Assembly: GCF_001439685.1 (NCBI RefSeq)
Contig: NZ_JYLH01000004.1
Span: 186,001 to 250,000, forward strand
Direction: 5' to 3'
Length of the DNA: 64,000 nucleotides
From: Pseudomonas libanensis
GTDB lineage: Bacteria; Pseudomonadota; Gammaproteobacteria; Pseudomonadales; Pseudomonadaceae
Part shown: piece by piece, positions 42,722-53,222 of the stretch
Layout of the letters: each line of letters starts with the position of its first letter
Position numbering within the stretch: the stretch's first letter is position 1
Program-made: the position numbers and the translations under genes
Notes under the pieces: model-generated
Told to the model about the DNA's origin: nothing
What the model saw: the letters and a program-made list of their open reading frames with translations, nothing else
The model's database searches: none

Positions 42722-43933
42722 TTACTCCGCGCTTGCCGCGCTGGAAAACAGCGGCAAGGTCATCAATGCACAGGTGCCGCGCCCCAGGCGCGAATGCAGC
42801 TGCAATTGTCCCTGATGGGCCCGGGCCACCGCCTTGACCACGGTCAGGCCCAGGCCAGTACCGTTGGTCTTGGTGGTAAAAAACGGTTCGCCCAGGCGTT
42901 GCAACACCTGCGGCTCGATGCCGCTGCCGCTGTCGCTGATACACAGGCGCAGGGTTTGTTCACGGGTATAGAGGTGCACTTTCAGGCGTGCGCCCGGGCC
43001 GCTGGCCTGGGTGGCATTTTCGATCAGGTTGAGCAGCGCACCGACCAGGGTGTCGCGGTTGCACAGCAACTCGCCCTGGTGGCTGTCACACTGCCAACGC
43101 AGATTGGCGTCCTGGACATGGGTGGCCGCCGCCGCTTGCAGGGACTGCATCAGGCCGGCAGGCGTGACGCGGTCGGTCAGCGGCAATTCGCCGCGGGCAA
43201 ACACCAGCATGTCGCGCACCTGGTGCTCCAATTCATGCAGGCGCTCCTTGAGGCGCCCGGCAAAGCGTTGGTGGGTGGCGGCCGGCAATTGCTCATCAGT
43301 CAAATGACTGGCGTAGATCAACGCCGCCGACAACGGCGTGCGGATCTGATGGGCCAAGGACGCGACCATCCGCCCCAGCGACGACAAGCGTTCATGGCGG
43401 GCCAACTGGTCTTGCAGGTGACGGGTTTCTGTCAGGTCGTTGAGCAGCACCAATTGGCCGGGCTCGGCGTCCAGGGAGCGGGTGGCGATAGAGAGGCGAC
43501 GCCCGTCCTTGAGGGAGACTTCATGGCCGTCGTCTTCACGCGGCGCAAAGCAGCGGGTGATGACTTCACGCCACAGCTCGCCTTCCAGCGGCAGGCCGAG
43601 CAGGTCGCAGGCGGCCGGGTTGGCTTCGCGCACGCGGCCCTGGTCGTCAATGACGATCACGCCACCGGGCAGCAGGTCCAGCAGGTTTTGCAGACGGTTG
43701 GCCAGGCGCTCCTTCTCGGCCAGCTCTTGCATGCGCTGGGCGCTGACCACCGCCAGTTCGCCTTTAAGCTCGGACACCCGGGCTTCGAGCAGACTGTAGG
43801 AGTCGGTCAGTTGGCTCGACATCTGGCTGAACTGTGAGAACGCTTGCTCCAGGCCCTGGCGGGCCGGCGGTTCTACAGGCGAAACCAGCCCCTGGATGGC
43901 AGGGGCCGAAGCTAGTTGGGCGGCGTGGGGCAT
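42722..43933 (-). CDS. fleS: Cytoplasmic sensor histidine kinase FleS
   Basis: The 403-residue kinase has no membrane segment. A coiled coil (about 35-75) leads to a PAS domain (LLDLLPGGVIVIDDQGRVRE) and HisKA/HATPase domains with the phospho-accepting His in VASLAHQIRTPLSAALIYAS, N-box ALLNLIENATQASG, and FFTTKTNGTGLGLTVVKAVA. It is the partner of FleR and follows a sigma-54 promoter. Confidence 0.94.
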   Translation of the reverse strand: MPHAAQLASAPAIQGLVSPVEPPARQGLEQAFSQFSQMSSQLTDSYSLLEARVSELKGELAVVSAQRMQELAEKERLANRLQNLLDLLPGGVIVIDDQGRVREANPAACDLLGLPLEGELWREVITRCFAPREDDGHEVSLKDGRRLSIATRSLDAEPGQLVLLNDLTETRHLQDQLARHERLSSLGRMVASLAHQIRTPLSAALIYASHLTDEQLPAATHQRFAGRLKERLHELEHQVRDMLVFARGELPLTDRVTPAGLMQSLQAAAATHVQDANLRWQCDSHQGELLCNRDTLVGALLNLIENATQASGPGARLKVHLYTREQTLRLCISDSGSGIEPQVLQRLGEPFFTTKTNGTGLGLTVVKAVARAHQGQLQLHSRLGRGTCALMTLPLFSSAASAE

Positions 43934-43986
43934 GATGCTCTCTCGCTTGGCTGACCGTCAGTTAAACGGAACGTTGCGAGGGTTGT

Positions 43987-44002
43987 AGCAATACCCGTGC
44001 CG
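43987..44002 (-). promoter_or_regulatory. Sigma-54 promoter of fleSR
   Basis: The minus strand reads CGGCACGGGTATTGCT with GG-N10-GC spacing, 54 bases upstream of fleS. FleQ activation from the adjacent gene fits the known class II position of fleSR. Confidence 0.88.
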
Positions 44003-44043
44003 AAAAAAATCTACCTATAAATCAGTGAGTTGAAAAACAGGCG

Positions 44044-45516
<1,473 letters not shown>

Positions 45517-45645
45517 GCAATAGCAACTTCCCTAGTAAAACTTCCTGCCCCGGAATGAGGGCAATCAAGACGCTTGTAAGATTTCTTACTTACTAGACGT
45601 CTGAAATCTGAAAACAGCACTAGTTAAGTCAAAAATGCTGGCACA

Positions 45646-45659
45646 GTCAAATATATGAC
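45646..45659. promoter_or_regulatory. Possible FleQ-type palindrome upstream of fleQ
   Basis: GTCAAATATATGAC has the GTCA-N6-TGAC outline of a FleQ box (consensus near GTCAATAAATTGAC). It sits 130 bases upstream of the fleQ start and 27 bases after the fliT stop. The match is partial and not tested. Confidence 0.35.
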
Positions 45660-45685
45660 GCGCCGTGCCGATTAACTGCGCCCGT

Positions 45686-45982
45686 TCAACCGAACAGATG
45701 GTAAACCTTTGACGCATTTTTCGCTTGGTTGATCTGCGACATCTCTTCGAAAATCGCCTGGCGCTCGCCGGTCGTAACTTCCAGCAACTGCTGGTACACC
45801 ACCAACAAACTTTCCAGCTTTTCGCGCAATGCGCCCTCGTCCACCGGCACTTCGCTGAGCACCTCATCAATCACCGCACGGCACCCCAGGTCCAACTCGC
45901 CGACAGCTTCCCAATTACGCTCAGCCAGCGCGCCGAGAAGGGCTTCGCGGGTTTCGTCGATGCGTTGCAGTGCATGGCTCAT
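45686..45982 (-). CDS. fliT: Flagellar chaperone FliT-like protein
   Basis: The 98-residue helical protein (MSHALQRIDETREALLGALA, LREKLESLLVVYQQLLEVTT) is placed just after fliS, where pseudomonads have a FliT/FleP-type chaperone for FliD. The start at 45982 is chosen for the short, helix-beginning form; the frame extends 15 codons further without similarity. The sequence is poorly conserved in this family, so the name rests mainly on position. Confidence 0.75.
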   Translation of the reverse strand: MSHALQRIDETREALLGALAERNWEAVGELDLGCRAVIDEVLSEVPVDEGALREKLESLLVVYQQLLEVTTGERQAIFEEMSQINQAKNASKVYHLFG

Positions 45983-46007
45983 GATGTGTACCTCAAGGCG
46001 ATCGGCC

Positions 46008-46397
46008 TTATTGTGGAGCGATGGCATCCCAGCCGGTCTTGACGGTGATCAGCAGGCGCGCGACTTCGTCGATCATTTCGGCGTCATTGACTTGGTTGGC
46101 CTCGACCAAACGGTTGCCCATGTAGTTGTACAAGGCATCCAGACGCTGGATCGCTTCCGGGTCTTCGGCTTTCTCCGGCTCCAGGCCATCGCGCAAGCCA
46201 GAGATGATTTCGATCGCCTTGCCGAGCATCAGGCCTTTTTGCGCAATGTCCCCGCGACTCAACGCACCCTTGGCCTGCGCCATGCGATCAAGGCCACCCT
46301 CCATCAACATCTGCACCAGGCGATGCGGGCTGGCTTCGGAGACCTGCGCATGGGCGTTGACCTTCTGGTACTGACGAAGGGCTCTCATTGGGTTCAT
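46008..46397 (-). CDS. fliS: Flagellin chaperone FliS
   Basis: The 129-residue protein has the FliS signature (RALRQYQKVNAHAQVSEASP, HRLVQMLMEGGLDRMAQAKG, LYNYMGNRLVEANQVNDAEM). It binds the C-terminus of flagellin and prevents premature polymerisation. It lies between fliD and fliT. A second ATG three codons in is possible. Confidence 0.94.
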   Translation of the reverse strand: MNPMRALRQYQKVNAHAQVSEASPHRLVQMLMEGGLDRMAQAKGALSRGDIAQKGLMLGKAIEIISGLRDGLEPEKAEDPEAIQRLDALYNYMGNRLVEANQVNDAEMIDEVARLLITVKTGWDAIAPQ

Positions 46398-46525
46398 GTT
46401 GCTACCTCGTAACTGGCGACAATCGAATCGGTTTGCTTAACCAGTTTTTCGACCGCGGCGACAAAAACTTTAATCCCCAACCATACGCCAAGGCCCTGAA
46501 TCAGGGCCTGAAAGCGCGCCGTCCA

Positions 46526-47893
46526 TCAGTTCGATTTCGGATTGTTCAGCGAGTTGAGGGTGGTCAGGATGCTAGAGCTGCTGGCGTTGATCTGCGCAAT
46601 CATGGTGTCCATGGCCGTATACTTGGCGGTCAGGGATTTTTGCAAGGCGTCCATGCGCCGCGTCAGGTCGTCGGTCTCTTTGGTCAGGTCGGTCAACTTG
46701 TTGTTGAGATCGGTAGCCCGGTTTGCCAGTGTGCCACTGCTACCCACATAACTGTCGGTAGCCTTTTTCATGCGCGTTATCAAGCCAGTGTCGCCGGTGA
46801 ACAACTTGGCAATATCGCCAGCGCCCTTGACCACGGCTTTATCCCATGCCTTGTCATCGAGGCTGAGCATGCCGGTTTTCTGGTCGGTGGTGATGCCCAT
46901 CTGTGCCAAGCTAGTCATGGTGCCCGCACCGGAACCGCTGACCAACTCGGAGCGCAAACTGTTGATCAACTGACGCATCGACGCGTCGCCCGTCAGGGCA
47001 CCTGCGGTGGTGGTGGAGGCATCGCCGGTAGCGGTGACTTTGGTCTGGGTGTTGATCGCCGTCATCAGCGTGTTGTAGGCGCTGACGAAGGACTGTACCG
47101 AGGTTTTCAGGGTATCGGTGTTGCTGGCCACGGTGATGGTGGTCGGTTTGTTGATATCAACCGTGTCCAGCAGATCAAGAGTCACGCCACTGATCGCCGA
47201 GGTGATCTTGTTGCTATTCGATGACATTTGAATGCCATCGATGGAGTACTTGGCATTGGCTGGCGCCGTGCCTTTGTCGTAGCCGACAGCCAGCTGTGAA
47301 TCACCACTGAGGGTGATATCGGTGCCTTCGCCCATAGTGGTCGAGGTCAATACCAGTCGTGCGCCATTGGAGTCGCTCAGCACGTTGGCGCTGATGCCCT
47401 GGGACGAAAGCTGGGTATTGATGGACTCGCGCACCTGTTGCAGGGTCGCACCGCCGGGGATGACCACGTCGTAGCTTTTGCCCGACTGGTTGATGGTCAG
47501 CGTCTGGTCTTCGTCCGTGCTGTTGGCCTTGCCCGATGCGCCGTCGACGTTCACCGCCGTAGTGACCTTCGAGGCCGTGGCCAGGTTGGCAATTTCCAAT
47601 CGGTATTTGCCACTGGAGGCGCCGTCACCCAGGGTGACTTTGACGTTTTTCTCTTCCGAAGAAGTCGCCGCCAGCCCGTTGAAGGCCGAGGCATTGTTCA
47701 ACTTAGTGATCGCCGCCTGGTAGGCTTCCAACGCCGTCTTGACCGAGCCCACGGCAGACAACTGCACGGTGGTTTTCTTCTGCTCGTTGGTGATCTGAGC
47801 CTGCTTGGGTGCCTGCTCGGCACCGACCAACGCCTTGACGATAGCTTGGGTATCGTAGCCCGAACCAGGGCCGGAAATCGTTGAACTAGCCAT
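46526..47893 (-). CDS. fliD: Flagellar filament cap protein FliD
   Basis: The 455-residue protein has the FliD N-terminal domain (STISGPGSGYDTQAIVKALV, EQKKTTVQLSAVGSVKTAL), the middle flagellin_IN-like part, and the C-terminal coiled coil (NKLTDLTKETDDLTRRMDAL, MDTMIAQINASSSSILTTLN). It caps the filament and guides flagellin folding. It follows flaG after 83 bases. Confidence 0.94.
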   Translation of the reverse strand: MASSTISGPGSGYDTQAIVKALVGAEQAPKQAQITNEQKKTTVQLSAVGSVKTALEAYQAAITKLNNASAFNGLAATSSEEKNVKVTLGDGASSGKYRLEIANLATASKVTTAVNVDGASGKANSTDEDQTLTINQSGKSYDVVIPGGATLQQVRESINTQLSSQGISANVLSDSNGARLVLTSTTMGEGTDITLSGDSQLAVGYDKGTAPANAKYSIDGIQMSSNSNKITSAISGVTLDLLDTVDINKPTTITVASNTDTLKTSVQSFVSAYNTLMTAINTQTKVTATGDASTTTAGALTGDASMRQLINSLRSELVSGSGAGTMTSLAQMGITTDQKTGMLSLDDKAWDKAVVKGAGDIAKLFTGDTGLITRMKKATDSYVGSSGTLANRATDLNNKLTDLTKETDDLTRRMDALQKSLTAKYTAMDTMIAQINASSSSILTTLNSLNNPKSN

Positions 47894-47958
47894 TTGTCAT
47901 TCTCCTTGTCCTGCGGCGGCCGTTTTTTTGGCGCTTAAACGCCTAGACCGCAATCAGA

Positions 47959-47974
47959 CACATGTTTCGTGCCA
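47959..47974 (-). promoter_or_regulatory. Weak sigma-54-like element upstream of fliD
   Basis: The minus strand reads TGGCACGAAACATGTG, with a perfect -24 box but GT instead of GC at the -12 box. It lies just after the flaG stop. It is listed because fliD is sigma-54-dependent in P. aeruginosa, but the mismatch is at a key position. Confidence 0.35.
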
Positions 47975-47976
47975 AC

Positions 47977-48324
47977 TCAAGCCTTGCTATCAAACAGCAG
48001 GCTGCTGGCATCGCTCAGGTTCTGCGCCAATTTCAGCGCGGTCTCCGATGGTATCTGTCGAATTACTTCACCACTGTCGGTGGCGATCACCTTGACCACC
48101 ACTTTGCCGGTGGAGTCATCGATGGAAAAATCCAGATTGCGCTGGGAAGCCTGCACAAACTCACGTATATCGGTAACGGCCTTTTCCAGCGCCATGCGCT
48201 GCGGCTCTTCGACCTTGGCCGGCTCACTGCTGGCTGCCGGCTTTACCTGGCCCATTACTGCGCCAAGGTTGGCCTGTGCCGTGCTTGCGGGGTAAGACGG
48301 GTTCAGCTTGATGCTCATGTCCAT
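47977..48324 (-). CDS. flaG: Flagellar filament-length protein FlaG
   Basis: The 115-residue protein has a disordered N-terminal third and the conserved FlaG domain (AVTDIREFVQASQRNLDFSI, GKVVVKVIATDSGEVIRQIP, NLSDASSLLFDSKA). It limits filament length in polar flagellates. It lies between fliC and fliD. The start at 48324 (MDMSIKLN) follows GGAGGTGATG. Confidence 0.93.
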   Translation of the reverse strand: MDMSIKLNPSYPASTAQANLGAVMGQVKPAASSEPAKVEEPQRMALEKAVTDIREFVQASQRNLDFSIDDSTGKVVVKVIATDSGEVIRQIPSETALKLAQNLSDASSLLFDSKA

Positions 48325-48342
48325 GTCATCACCTCCAAACTG

Positions 48343-48382
48343 AAAAAACGGAAGGGCACGTCGTTAAACGCACCCTCCCGTT
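48343..48382 (-). terminator. Terminator after fliC
   Basis: On the minus strand ACGGGAGGGTGCG pairs with CGTGCCCTTCCGT across a six-base loop and is followed by TTTTTT. It lies 17 bases after the fliC stop and before flaG, so flaG and fliD may need read-through or another promoter. Confidence 0.85.
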
Positions 48383-48399
48383 ATTAACTGCTAGCGCTA

Positions 48400-50127
48400 T
48401 TACTGAAGCAGCTTCAGAACAGACGATGGCAGTTGGTTGGCCTGGGACAGGATTGCAGTGGAAGCCTGTTGCAGGGTTTGTTGTTTGGTCAGCTCAGCGG
48501 CTTCAGAAGCGAAGTCAGCGTCTTCTACACGGCCTTTGGCAGCGGAGGAGTTCTGCGAAATGCTCTGCAGGTTGGCCACGGTGCTGGCGAAACGGTTTTG
48601 CACGGCACCCAGCTGCGAACGCTGGCTGTCGATCTGCTGCATTGCGCCGTCCAGGGCTTGGATGGCCCGCTGGGAATCAGCAGCAGAAAGGATGCTGAGG
48701 TTGGAAACGGTAGTTTCCAAAGTCACCGAGGCGGTAGTGTTAGCAGTCAAGCCCAGAGCGGTCAGACCAGTACCCGCGCTGCCGTCAGAGATAACGATGT
48801 CTTTTTTGGAGAACAGCCCCAAAGTACCGTCGGAGTTTTTGTTAGCGGTAACGCCAGTGCTCGCACTGTTGATCGAAGAAACGATAGCGTCAGTCGTGTC
48901 GCCTTTCTTGAATTTGACCTCAACACCGTTCAGGGTAATCGAAGTATCGGCACCCAACTTAGCTTGCGATGTGCCAGACGAAAGCCCCAGGGATGAGAGT
49001 GCGCCGCTGGTAACGTTCTTCAGAACAACATCGCTGCCGTCTTTAGAAGTGACTTGGATTCGGCCATCTTTACCAATGGTTGCATCACCTACGCCATCAA
49101 CCAGTTTGAGACTGGTCAAAACGTCATCAATTTTAGCGCCAGCAGACCATTTCACATCTTTGCCGTTGACGTTGATGGTGCCGTCCTGACCCAGAACAGT
49201 GTTTTTGTCGCTGATGCTTGAAGCGACTTTGCCAGATGCGGCCACTGCTGTAAGACCTACAGCGGTAAGATCAGCAGCTGCACCAGTAACTTCCAAACTA
49301 GAAGTTGAATTGATAGTCAGCTTAGTAGCTGCGTCGTCCCAAGTGGCGGTAACGCCAGATATCTTCGCATCATTAATTTTCTTGGCAACAGCGTCACCTA
49401 AATCACCGGCAGCGAAGTCAACCTTAGTACCATTTACGGTGACCGAAGCCGCAGCGGCCAAGCCTGCACCTGGAACTGGCGGGGCGCTAGCTGCGTCAGT
49501 CTTCAGAGCAGCTACCGCTGCACCAGTGCCACTCGCGCCGCCCAGAACCGAACCAGTTGCAGTAGCAGTAACGCCTGCGAGAGCCTTACCATTAACGCTA
49601 GCTTCGCTGTATTCGCCCTTAAGGGCGGTGGAGCTAATATCGGTCATACCGAACGAGATAGTCTCGTTGGCGTTTGCGCCGATCTGGAACGCTACGTTGT
49701 TGAACGAACCGTCCAGCAGGTTACGACCGCCAAAGGTGGTCGTGTTAGCAATACGAGTCAGCTCGCCCACTTTAGCGGTGAATTCTTGTTGCAGGGAAAC
49801 ACGGTCAGCGTCGCTTTTATCACCGTTGGCCGCTTGCAGGGCGAGTTCACGCAGACGCTGCAGAGTGTTGGTGGATTCTTGCATTGCGCCTTCAGCGGTC
49901 TGGGCAATCGACACGCCGTTGTTGGCGTTGGCGATGGCAACGTTCAGGCCTTTGACCTGGTTGTTCAGACGGTTGGCGATCTGCATGCCGGCAGCGTCGT
50001 CTTTGGCGCTGTTGATTTTCAGGCCGGAGGACAGACGGTTCATCGACTGGCTCAGAGCGTCGGAAGCTTTGTTCAGGTTCTTCTGGACACCCAGGGAGGT
50101 GATGTTGGTGTTTACTGATAATGCCAT
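48400..50127 (-). CDS. fliC: Flagellin FliC with three flagellin_IN repeats
   Basis: The 575-residue protein has conserved terminal domains ([40 protein letters not shown]; and at the C-terminus [22 protein letters not shown] sequence ending [20 protein letters not shown]). The middle carries three repeats beginning [24 protein letters not shown] and [12 protein letters not shown] at about residues 225, 315 and 394, each followed by an A(I/L)-D-I-N-like helix. It is longer than the type-b flagellin of P. aeruginosa (488 residues). The middle DNA is visibly richer in A/T than the flanks. A sigma-28 promoter and terminators frame the gene. Confidence 0.96.
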   Translation of the reverse strand: MALSVNTNITSLGVQKNLNKASDALSQSMNRLSSGLKINSAKDDAAGMQIANRLNNQVKGLNVAIANANNGVSIAQTAEGAMQESTNTLQRLRELALQAANGDKSDADRVSLQQEFTAKVGELTRIANTTTFGGRNLLDGSFNNVAFQIGANANETISFGMTDISSTALKGEYSEASVNGKALAGVTATATGSVLGGASGTGAAVAALKTDAASAPPVPGAGLAAAASVTVNGTKVDFAAGDLGDAVAKKINDAKISGVTATWDDAATKLTINSTSSLEVTGAAADLTAVGLTAVAASGKVASSISDKNTVLGQDGTINVNGKDVKWSAGAKIDDVLTSLKLVDGVGDATIGKDGRIQVTSKDGSDVVLKNVTSGALSSLGLSSGTSQAKLGADTSITLNGVEVKFKKGDTTDAIVSSINSASTGVTANKNSDGTLGLFSKKDIVISDGSAGTGLTALGLTANTTASVTLETTVSNLSILSAADSQRAIQALDGAMQQIDSQRSQLGAVQNRFASTVANLQSISQNSSAAKGRVEDADFASEAAELTKQQTLQQASTAILSQANQLPSSVLKLLQ

Positions 50128-50206
50128 GACGAAATCCTCGTTGGTTGGATACTGCGGCTTCCGGCCCTGGCGACCGCCGGGTGTGGCCTAGAGAACCTAC
50201 GTAATA

Positions 50207-50235
50207 GTTATCGTCGTGGTAGCCGGTTGCTTGAG
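50207..50235 (-). promoter_or_regulatory. FliA (sigma-28) promoter of fliC
   Basis: On the minus strand the -35 box TCAAG and the -10 box ACGATAAC are 15 bases apart, close to the Pseudomonas TCAAG-N14/15-GCCGATAA consensus. The site lies 80 bases upstream of the fliC start, in a 264-base gap with AT-rich flanks. Confidence 0.85.
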
Positions 50236-50335
50236 GACTTTTTTGATTTTTTTTAGTAGCCCCGTGCCACCCTTCGCATTTCAAGGGCTTACACCGGCAC
50301 AAAGTCCCGGTTTCATTGGCTTTTCTGACGCCAAT

Positions 50336-50374
50336 AAAAAAACGCCGATGATCGAAGGATCATCGGCGTTTTTT
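50336..50374 (-). terminator. Bidirectional terminator between fabH-like gene and fliC
   Basis: AACGCCGATGATC and GATCATCGGCGTT form a 13-bp stem with a four-base loop, flanked by A-runs and T-runs on both sides. It lies 18 bases after the stop of the FabH-like gene, which it terminates, and isolates the fliC promoter. Confidence 0.92.
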
Positions 50375-50391
50375 ATGCAGCGGCTAAAACA

Positions 50392-51321
50392 TCACGGGCG
50401 ATAGAGAATCGCCGAGCCCCACGACAGGCCCACACCAAAACCACTGATGGCCACACGCTTCCAGGTGGCGTCCATCACGTGCTTTTCCAACAGCAACGGA
50501 ATGCTCGACGACACGGTGTTACCGGTCTCGACCATGTCCTTGATGAACTTGTCCACCGGCGCTTCTTCAAAGCGGCGTGCCACGGCATCGACGATGGCCG
50601 CACTGCCCTGGTGGATGCAGAAGGCGTCGATGTCATCGGCCTTGAGGTCCGACTCGGCGAGCAGCTCGTGCAAATGCGCCGGCACCTTGAGCAAGGCGAA
50701 GTTGAACACCTGGCGGCCATTCATGAAGAACACGCCGTCGCTGACCTTCAGGTGCGGTGCGCCGGAGCCGTCGGTGCCGAACTTGGATTTGCCCAGCAAC
50801 CAGGGTGCATCTTCGCCCATCCAGGTGGCGGTGGCGGCATCGCCGAACAGCATGGTGGTGTTGCGGTCTTCGGGGTCGACAATCTTTGAATACGGGTCGG
50901 CGGTGATCAGCAGGCCGTTTTTCAGGCCGGCGGCTTCCATGAAGCCCTTCATCGCATAGATGCCATAGACGTAGCCGGAGCAGCCCAGGGAGATATCGAA
51001 GGCCGCAACGTGGGTAGGCAGGCCCAGTTTGTCCTGGACGATGGCTGCGGTGTGGGGCAAGCCCTCTTCGTCGCCGTTCTGGGTGACGACGATCAGCGCG
51101 TCGATGGACTCGCGCTTCAATTGCGGGTTGTTGGCAAATAAAGCGTTGACCGCTTCGACACACAGGTCGGAAGTCTCCTGTGCCGCTTCCTTGCGCGGCA
51201 GGAACGCCGAACCGATCTTGCCGATGATGAACTCTTCATCCTTGGCGAATTTGGCACCCTGGGCGTAGTTATCGATCCCGTCTGCCGGCACGTAACTGGC
51301 GATGCTTTTTATGCCAATCAT
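50392..51321 (-). CDS. 3-oxoacyl-ACP synthase III (FabH-like) at the flagellin locus
   Basis: The 309-residue thiolase-fold protein has the catalytic triad of FabH: Cys114 in DISLGCSGYVYG, His237 in FCIHQGSA and Asn268 in ETGNTVSSSIP. In flagellar glycosylation islands of P. syringae a FabH-like gene (orf3) lies beside glycosyltransferase genes between flgL and fliC, where it supports modification of the glycan. Here it is in the same position but without glycosyltransferases. It may acylate a sugar precursor or carry out an unrelated fatty-acyl condensation. It ends at a strong terminator and has its own 276-base upstream region. Confidence 0.88.
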   Translation of the reverse strand: MIGIKSIASYVPADGIDNYAQGAKFAKDEEFIIGKIGSAFLPRKEAAQETSDLCVEAVNALFANNPQLKRESIDALIVVTQNGDEEGLPHTAAIVQDKLGLPTHVAAFDISLGCSGYVYGIYAMKGFMEAAGLKNGLLITADPYSKIVDPEDRNTTMLFGDAATATWMGEDAPWLLGKSKFGTDGSGAPHLKVSDGVFFMNGRQVFNFALLKVPAHLHELLAESDLKADDIDAFCIHQGSAAIVDAVARRFEEAPVDKFIKDMVETGNTVSSSIPLLLEKHVMDATWKRVAISGFGVGLSWGSAILYRP

Positions 51322-51552
51322 TATGGCTTCCCAATACTAAATAGCTGGAGAACACCCCTCGGACTACGCCGGGAGTGCTGACAATAAAGGGGATAACCCC
51401 ATGAAAATCTCGCTGAAAGCCACCGCGCAATGACCCTGCGACGACTTATCCTTTTCACACGATACAGTGAAGATGCGCTTTATGACTCACAGGTCACTCA
51501 ATTTTGTGTGCTTTGTGCAAAACCTTTCAACAATTAAACCCCATAAACGACA

Positions 51553-51582
51553 ACGGCCCGCCCTGTTTCCAGAGCAGGCCGC
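51553..51582 (-). terminator. Terminator after flgL
   Basis: On the minus strand CGGCCTGCTCTG pairs with CAGGGCGGGCCG over a GAAA loop, with a few T's after it. It lies 16 bases past the flgL stop and marks the end of the flgFGHIJKL unit. Confidence 0.75.
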
Positions 51583-51597
51583 TTGACGAAACGCCGT

Positions 51598-53208
51598 TTA
51601 CATCTTGTTAAACAGGCTCAACTGCGAGATTTTCACAAAGGCCAGTTGCGAGGCCTGCAGCATGGTCTGCTGCAAGCTCAGGTTGATGGCGGCTTCGGCA
51701 AAGTCGACGTTGCCCAAGACGTTCATGGTGGTGGAATTGGCCAGGTCCAGACTGACGTTTTCCTTGGACTGAATGTCCAGGCCATTGAGGCGCGCGCCCA
51801 GGGAGCCCCGCGCCTGGTCGATCTGACCGTAGGCATTGGTCAGATTGCCGATGGACTTGGCCACCACGTCCTTGAGCTCCTTCTGCGCTGCCGGATTGCC
51901 GTCTGACGGGGTTTCCAGGATTTTGCGCAAATGGCTCAGGGTGTCGAGGACGTTTTCGTTCTTGTTGCTGGTGGCGCCGATCGAGAACTGGTCGCCGGCA
52001 GCTGGAGCCGGTGCGGTGGTGACATCAAAGGTCACCCCTGCCGCCGTGATCGAGGTTGCACCGGCCGCCAGGGTGCCGCTGGCGATGGATTGGCTGCCTG
52101 CCGTATAAGGCTGCGCGTACAGGTCATAAGCGCCGGCCGCACCGAACTTGACGATGACACCGGAGTTGGGAAAGGTGCTGGCGTAGGCCGCCGGGTCGCT
52201 CACCGTGCCGCCACTCAGTTGTGCCGTAGACGGATTGCTCGGGGTGCGCGATACGCTGAAGGTGTCCGGCTTGACCGAGAGGCTGAACTCCCGATCCTTG
52301 ACGATGGCGTCCGCTGGCGCACCGGGCAGTATGTCTTTGCCCAGCGCGTCCTTGCCCAGGTTCAAGCCAATGTCGAACTTGACCCCGCGCAGCTTGATAC
52401 TCGATCCGCCTTCCTTGGTGGCATCGAAGGTGCCGTTGCCCGGAATCTCCGAGGTAATGTCTTTGCCAGCATTGTCCGTTACTACATATTGGCTGCTGCT
52501 GGTGAACGTCAGTTTATACGGCTGGCCATCCGAAAAGCTGCTGTCGTAGTTGGAGTTAGCCGCAATCAGGCCGGCCGACACCATGACCTTTCCATCGTCG
52601 ACCGCTGGCGGCACGAGGATAGGCGCCGTCTGCGTACGGCCAGTGTTCGCCGAGCTTTCCAGCATGCTTTTGGCGGTATTGCCCATGGCTACCGACAGAT
52701 TTTCCGCAACCTTCAGGCTCAACGGCGTGTCATCGCCCTGGTAGCTGTAGGTGCCATCATTGTTACGGGCGTAGGGAGGCGTGTCGGTTTTGCTCCCGGA
52801 GAACATGTAATTACCACTGGAGTCCTTGGTATTGAGCAAGCCCAGGACCTGGTCTTCAATGGCGCCGATCTCCGCGGCGGTCGATTTGCGGTCAGCGTCA
52901 CTGATGCCGACGTTACCCGCTTTGAGCGCCAACTCACTGGCCCTCTGAATCGCGATATTGATATTTTCCAGCACGCCGTCCTGGGTGGTCAGCGAGTTTT
53001 TCAGGGTGTCGATGTTGCCATTGAACTGCCCCAGCATGTCTTTCTGCTGTTGCAGCATCAGCAAGCGCGCCGCCGCCACCGGATCATCCGCGGCGGTCTG
53101 CACGCGTATACCGGTGGTGGCCTGGTCCTGGGCCTTGACCACACTGGAATAGTTGCTCTGGTACTTGGCAGAACTGGTCTCGAAATACTGCTGTGTAGAA
53201 ATACGCAT
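51598..53208 (-). CDS. flgL: Flagellar hook-associated protein FlgL
   Basis: The 536-residue protein has flagellin-like termini (MRISTQQYFETSSAKYQSNY, GDADRKSTAAEIGAIEDQ-type N-terminal helix; at the C-terminus ANSTTMNVLGNVDFAEAAIN and SLQQTMLQASQLAFVKISQL). The middle part, with about 300 residues, is larger than in enteric FlgL (317 residues total). It forms the hook-filament junction. It follows flgK after 14 bases. Confidence 0.94.
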   Translation of the reverse strand: MRISTQQYFETSSAKYQSNYSSVVKAQDQATTGIRVQTAADDPVAAARLLMLQQQKDMLGQFNGNIDTLKNSLTTQDGVLENINIAIQRASELALKAGNVGISDADRKSTAAEIGAIEDQVLGLLNTKDSSGNYMFSGSKTDTPPYARNNDGTYSYQGDDTPLSLKVAENLSVAMGNTAKSMLESSANTGRTQTAPILVPPAVDDGKVMVSAGLIAANSNYDSSFSDGQPYKLTFTSSSQYVVTDNAGKDITSEIPGNGTFDATKEGGSSIKLRGVKFDIGLNLGKDALGKDILPGAPADAIVKDREFSLSVKPDTFSVSRTPSNPSTAQLSGGTVSDPAAYASTFPNSGVIVKFGAAGAYDLYAQPYTAGSQSIASGTLAAGATSITAAGVTFDVTTAPAPAAGDQFSIGATSNKNENVLDTLSHLRKILETPSDGNPAAQKELKDVVAKSIGNLTNAYGQIDQARGSLGARLNGLDIQSKENVSLDLANSTTMNVLGNVDFAEAAINLSLQQTMLQASQLAFVKISQLSLFNKM

Positions 53209-53222
53209 CGTCCCAGCCTCCT

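Noticed and set aside
47928..47948. GGCG-CTTAAA-CGCC hairpin beside a T-run upstream of fliD
   Set aside because: The T-run precedes the stem on the plus strand and is an A-run after it on the minus strand, so it is not a terminator for the genes present.
51400..51433. A 10-codon frame (ATGAAAATCTCGCTG...) upstream of the FabH-like gene
   Set aside because: It is too short to support as a gene, on the opposite strand from its neighbours and without a clear ribosome site or conserved leader-peptide features.
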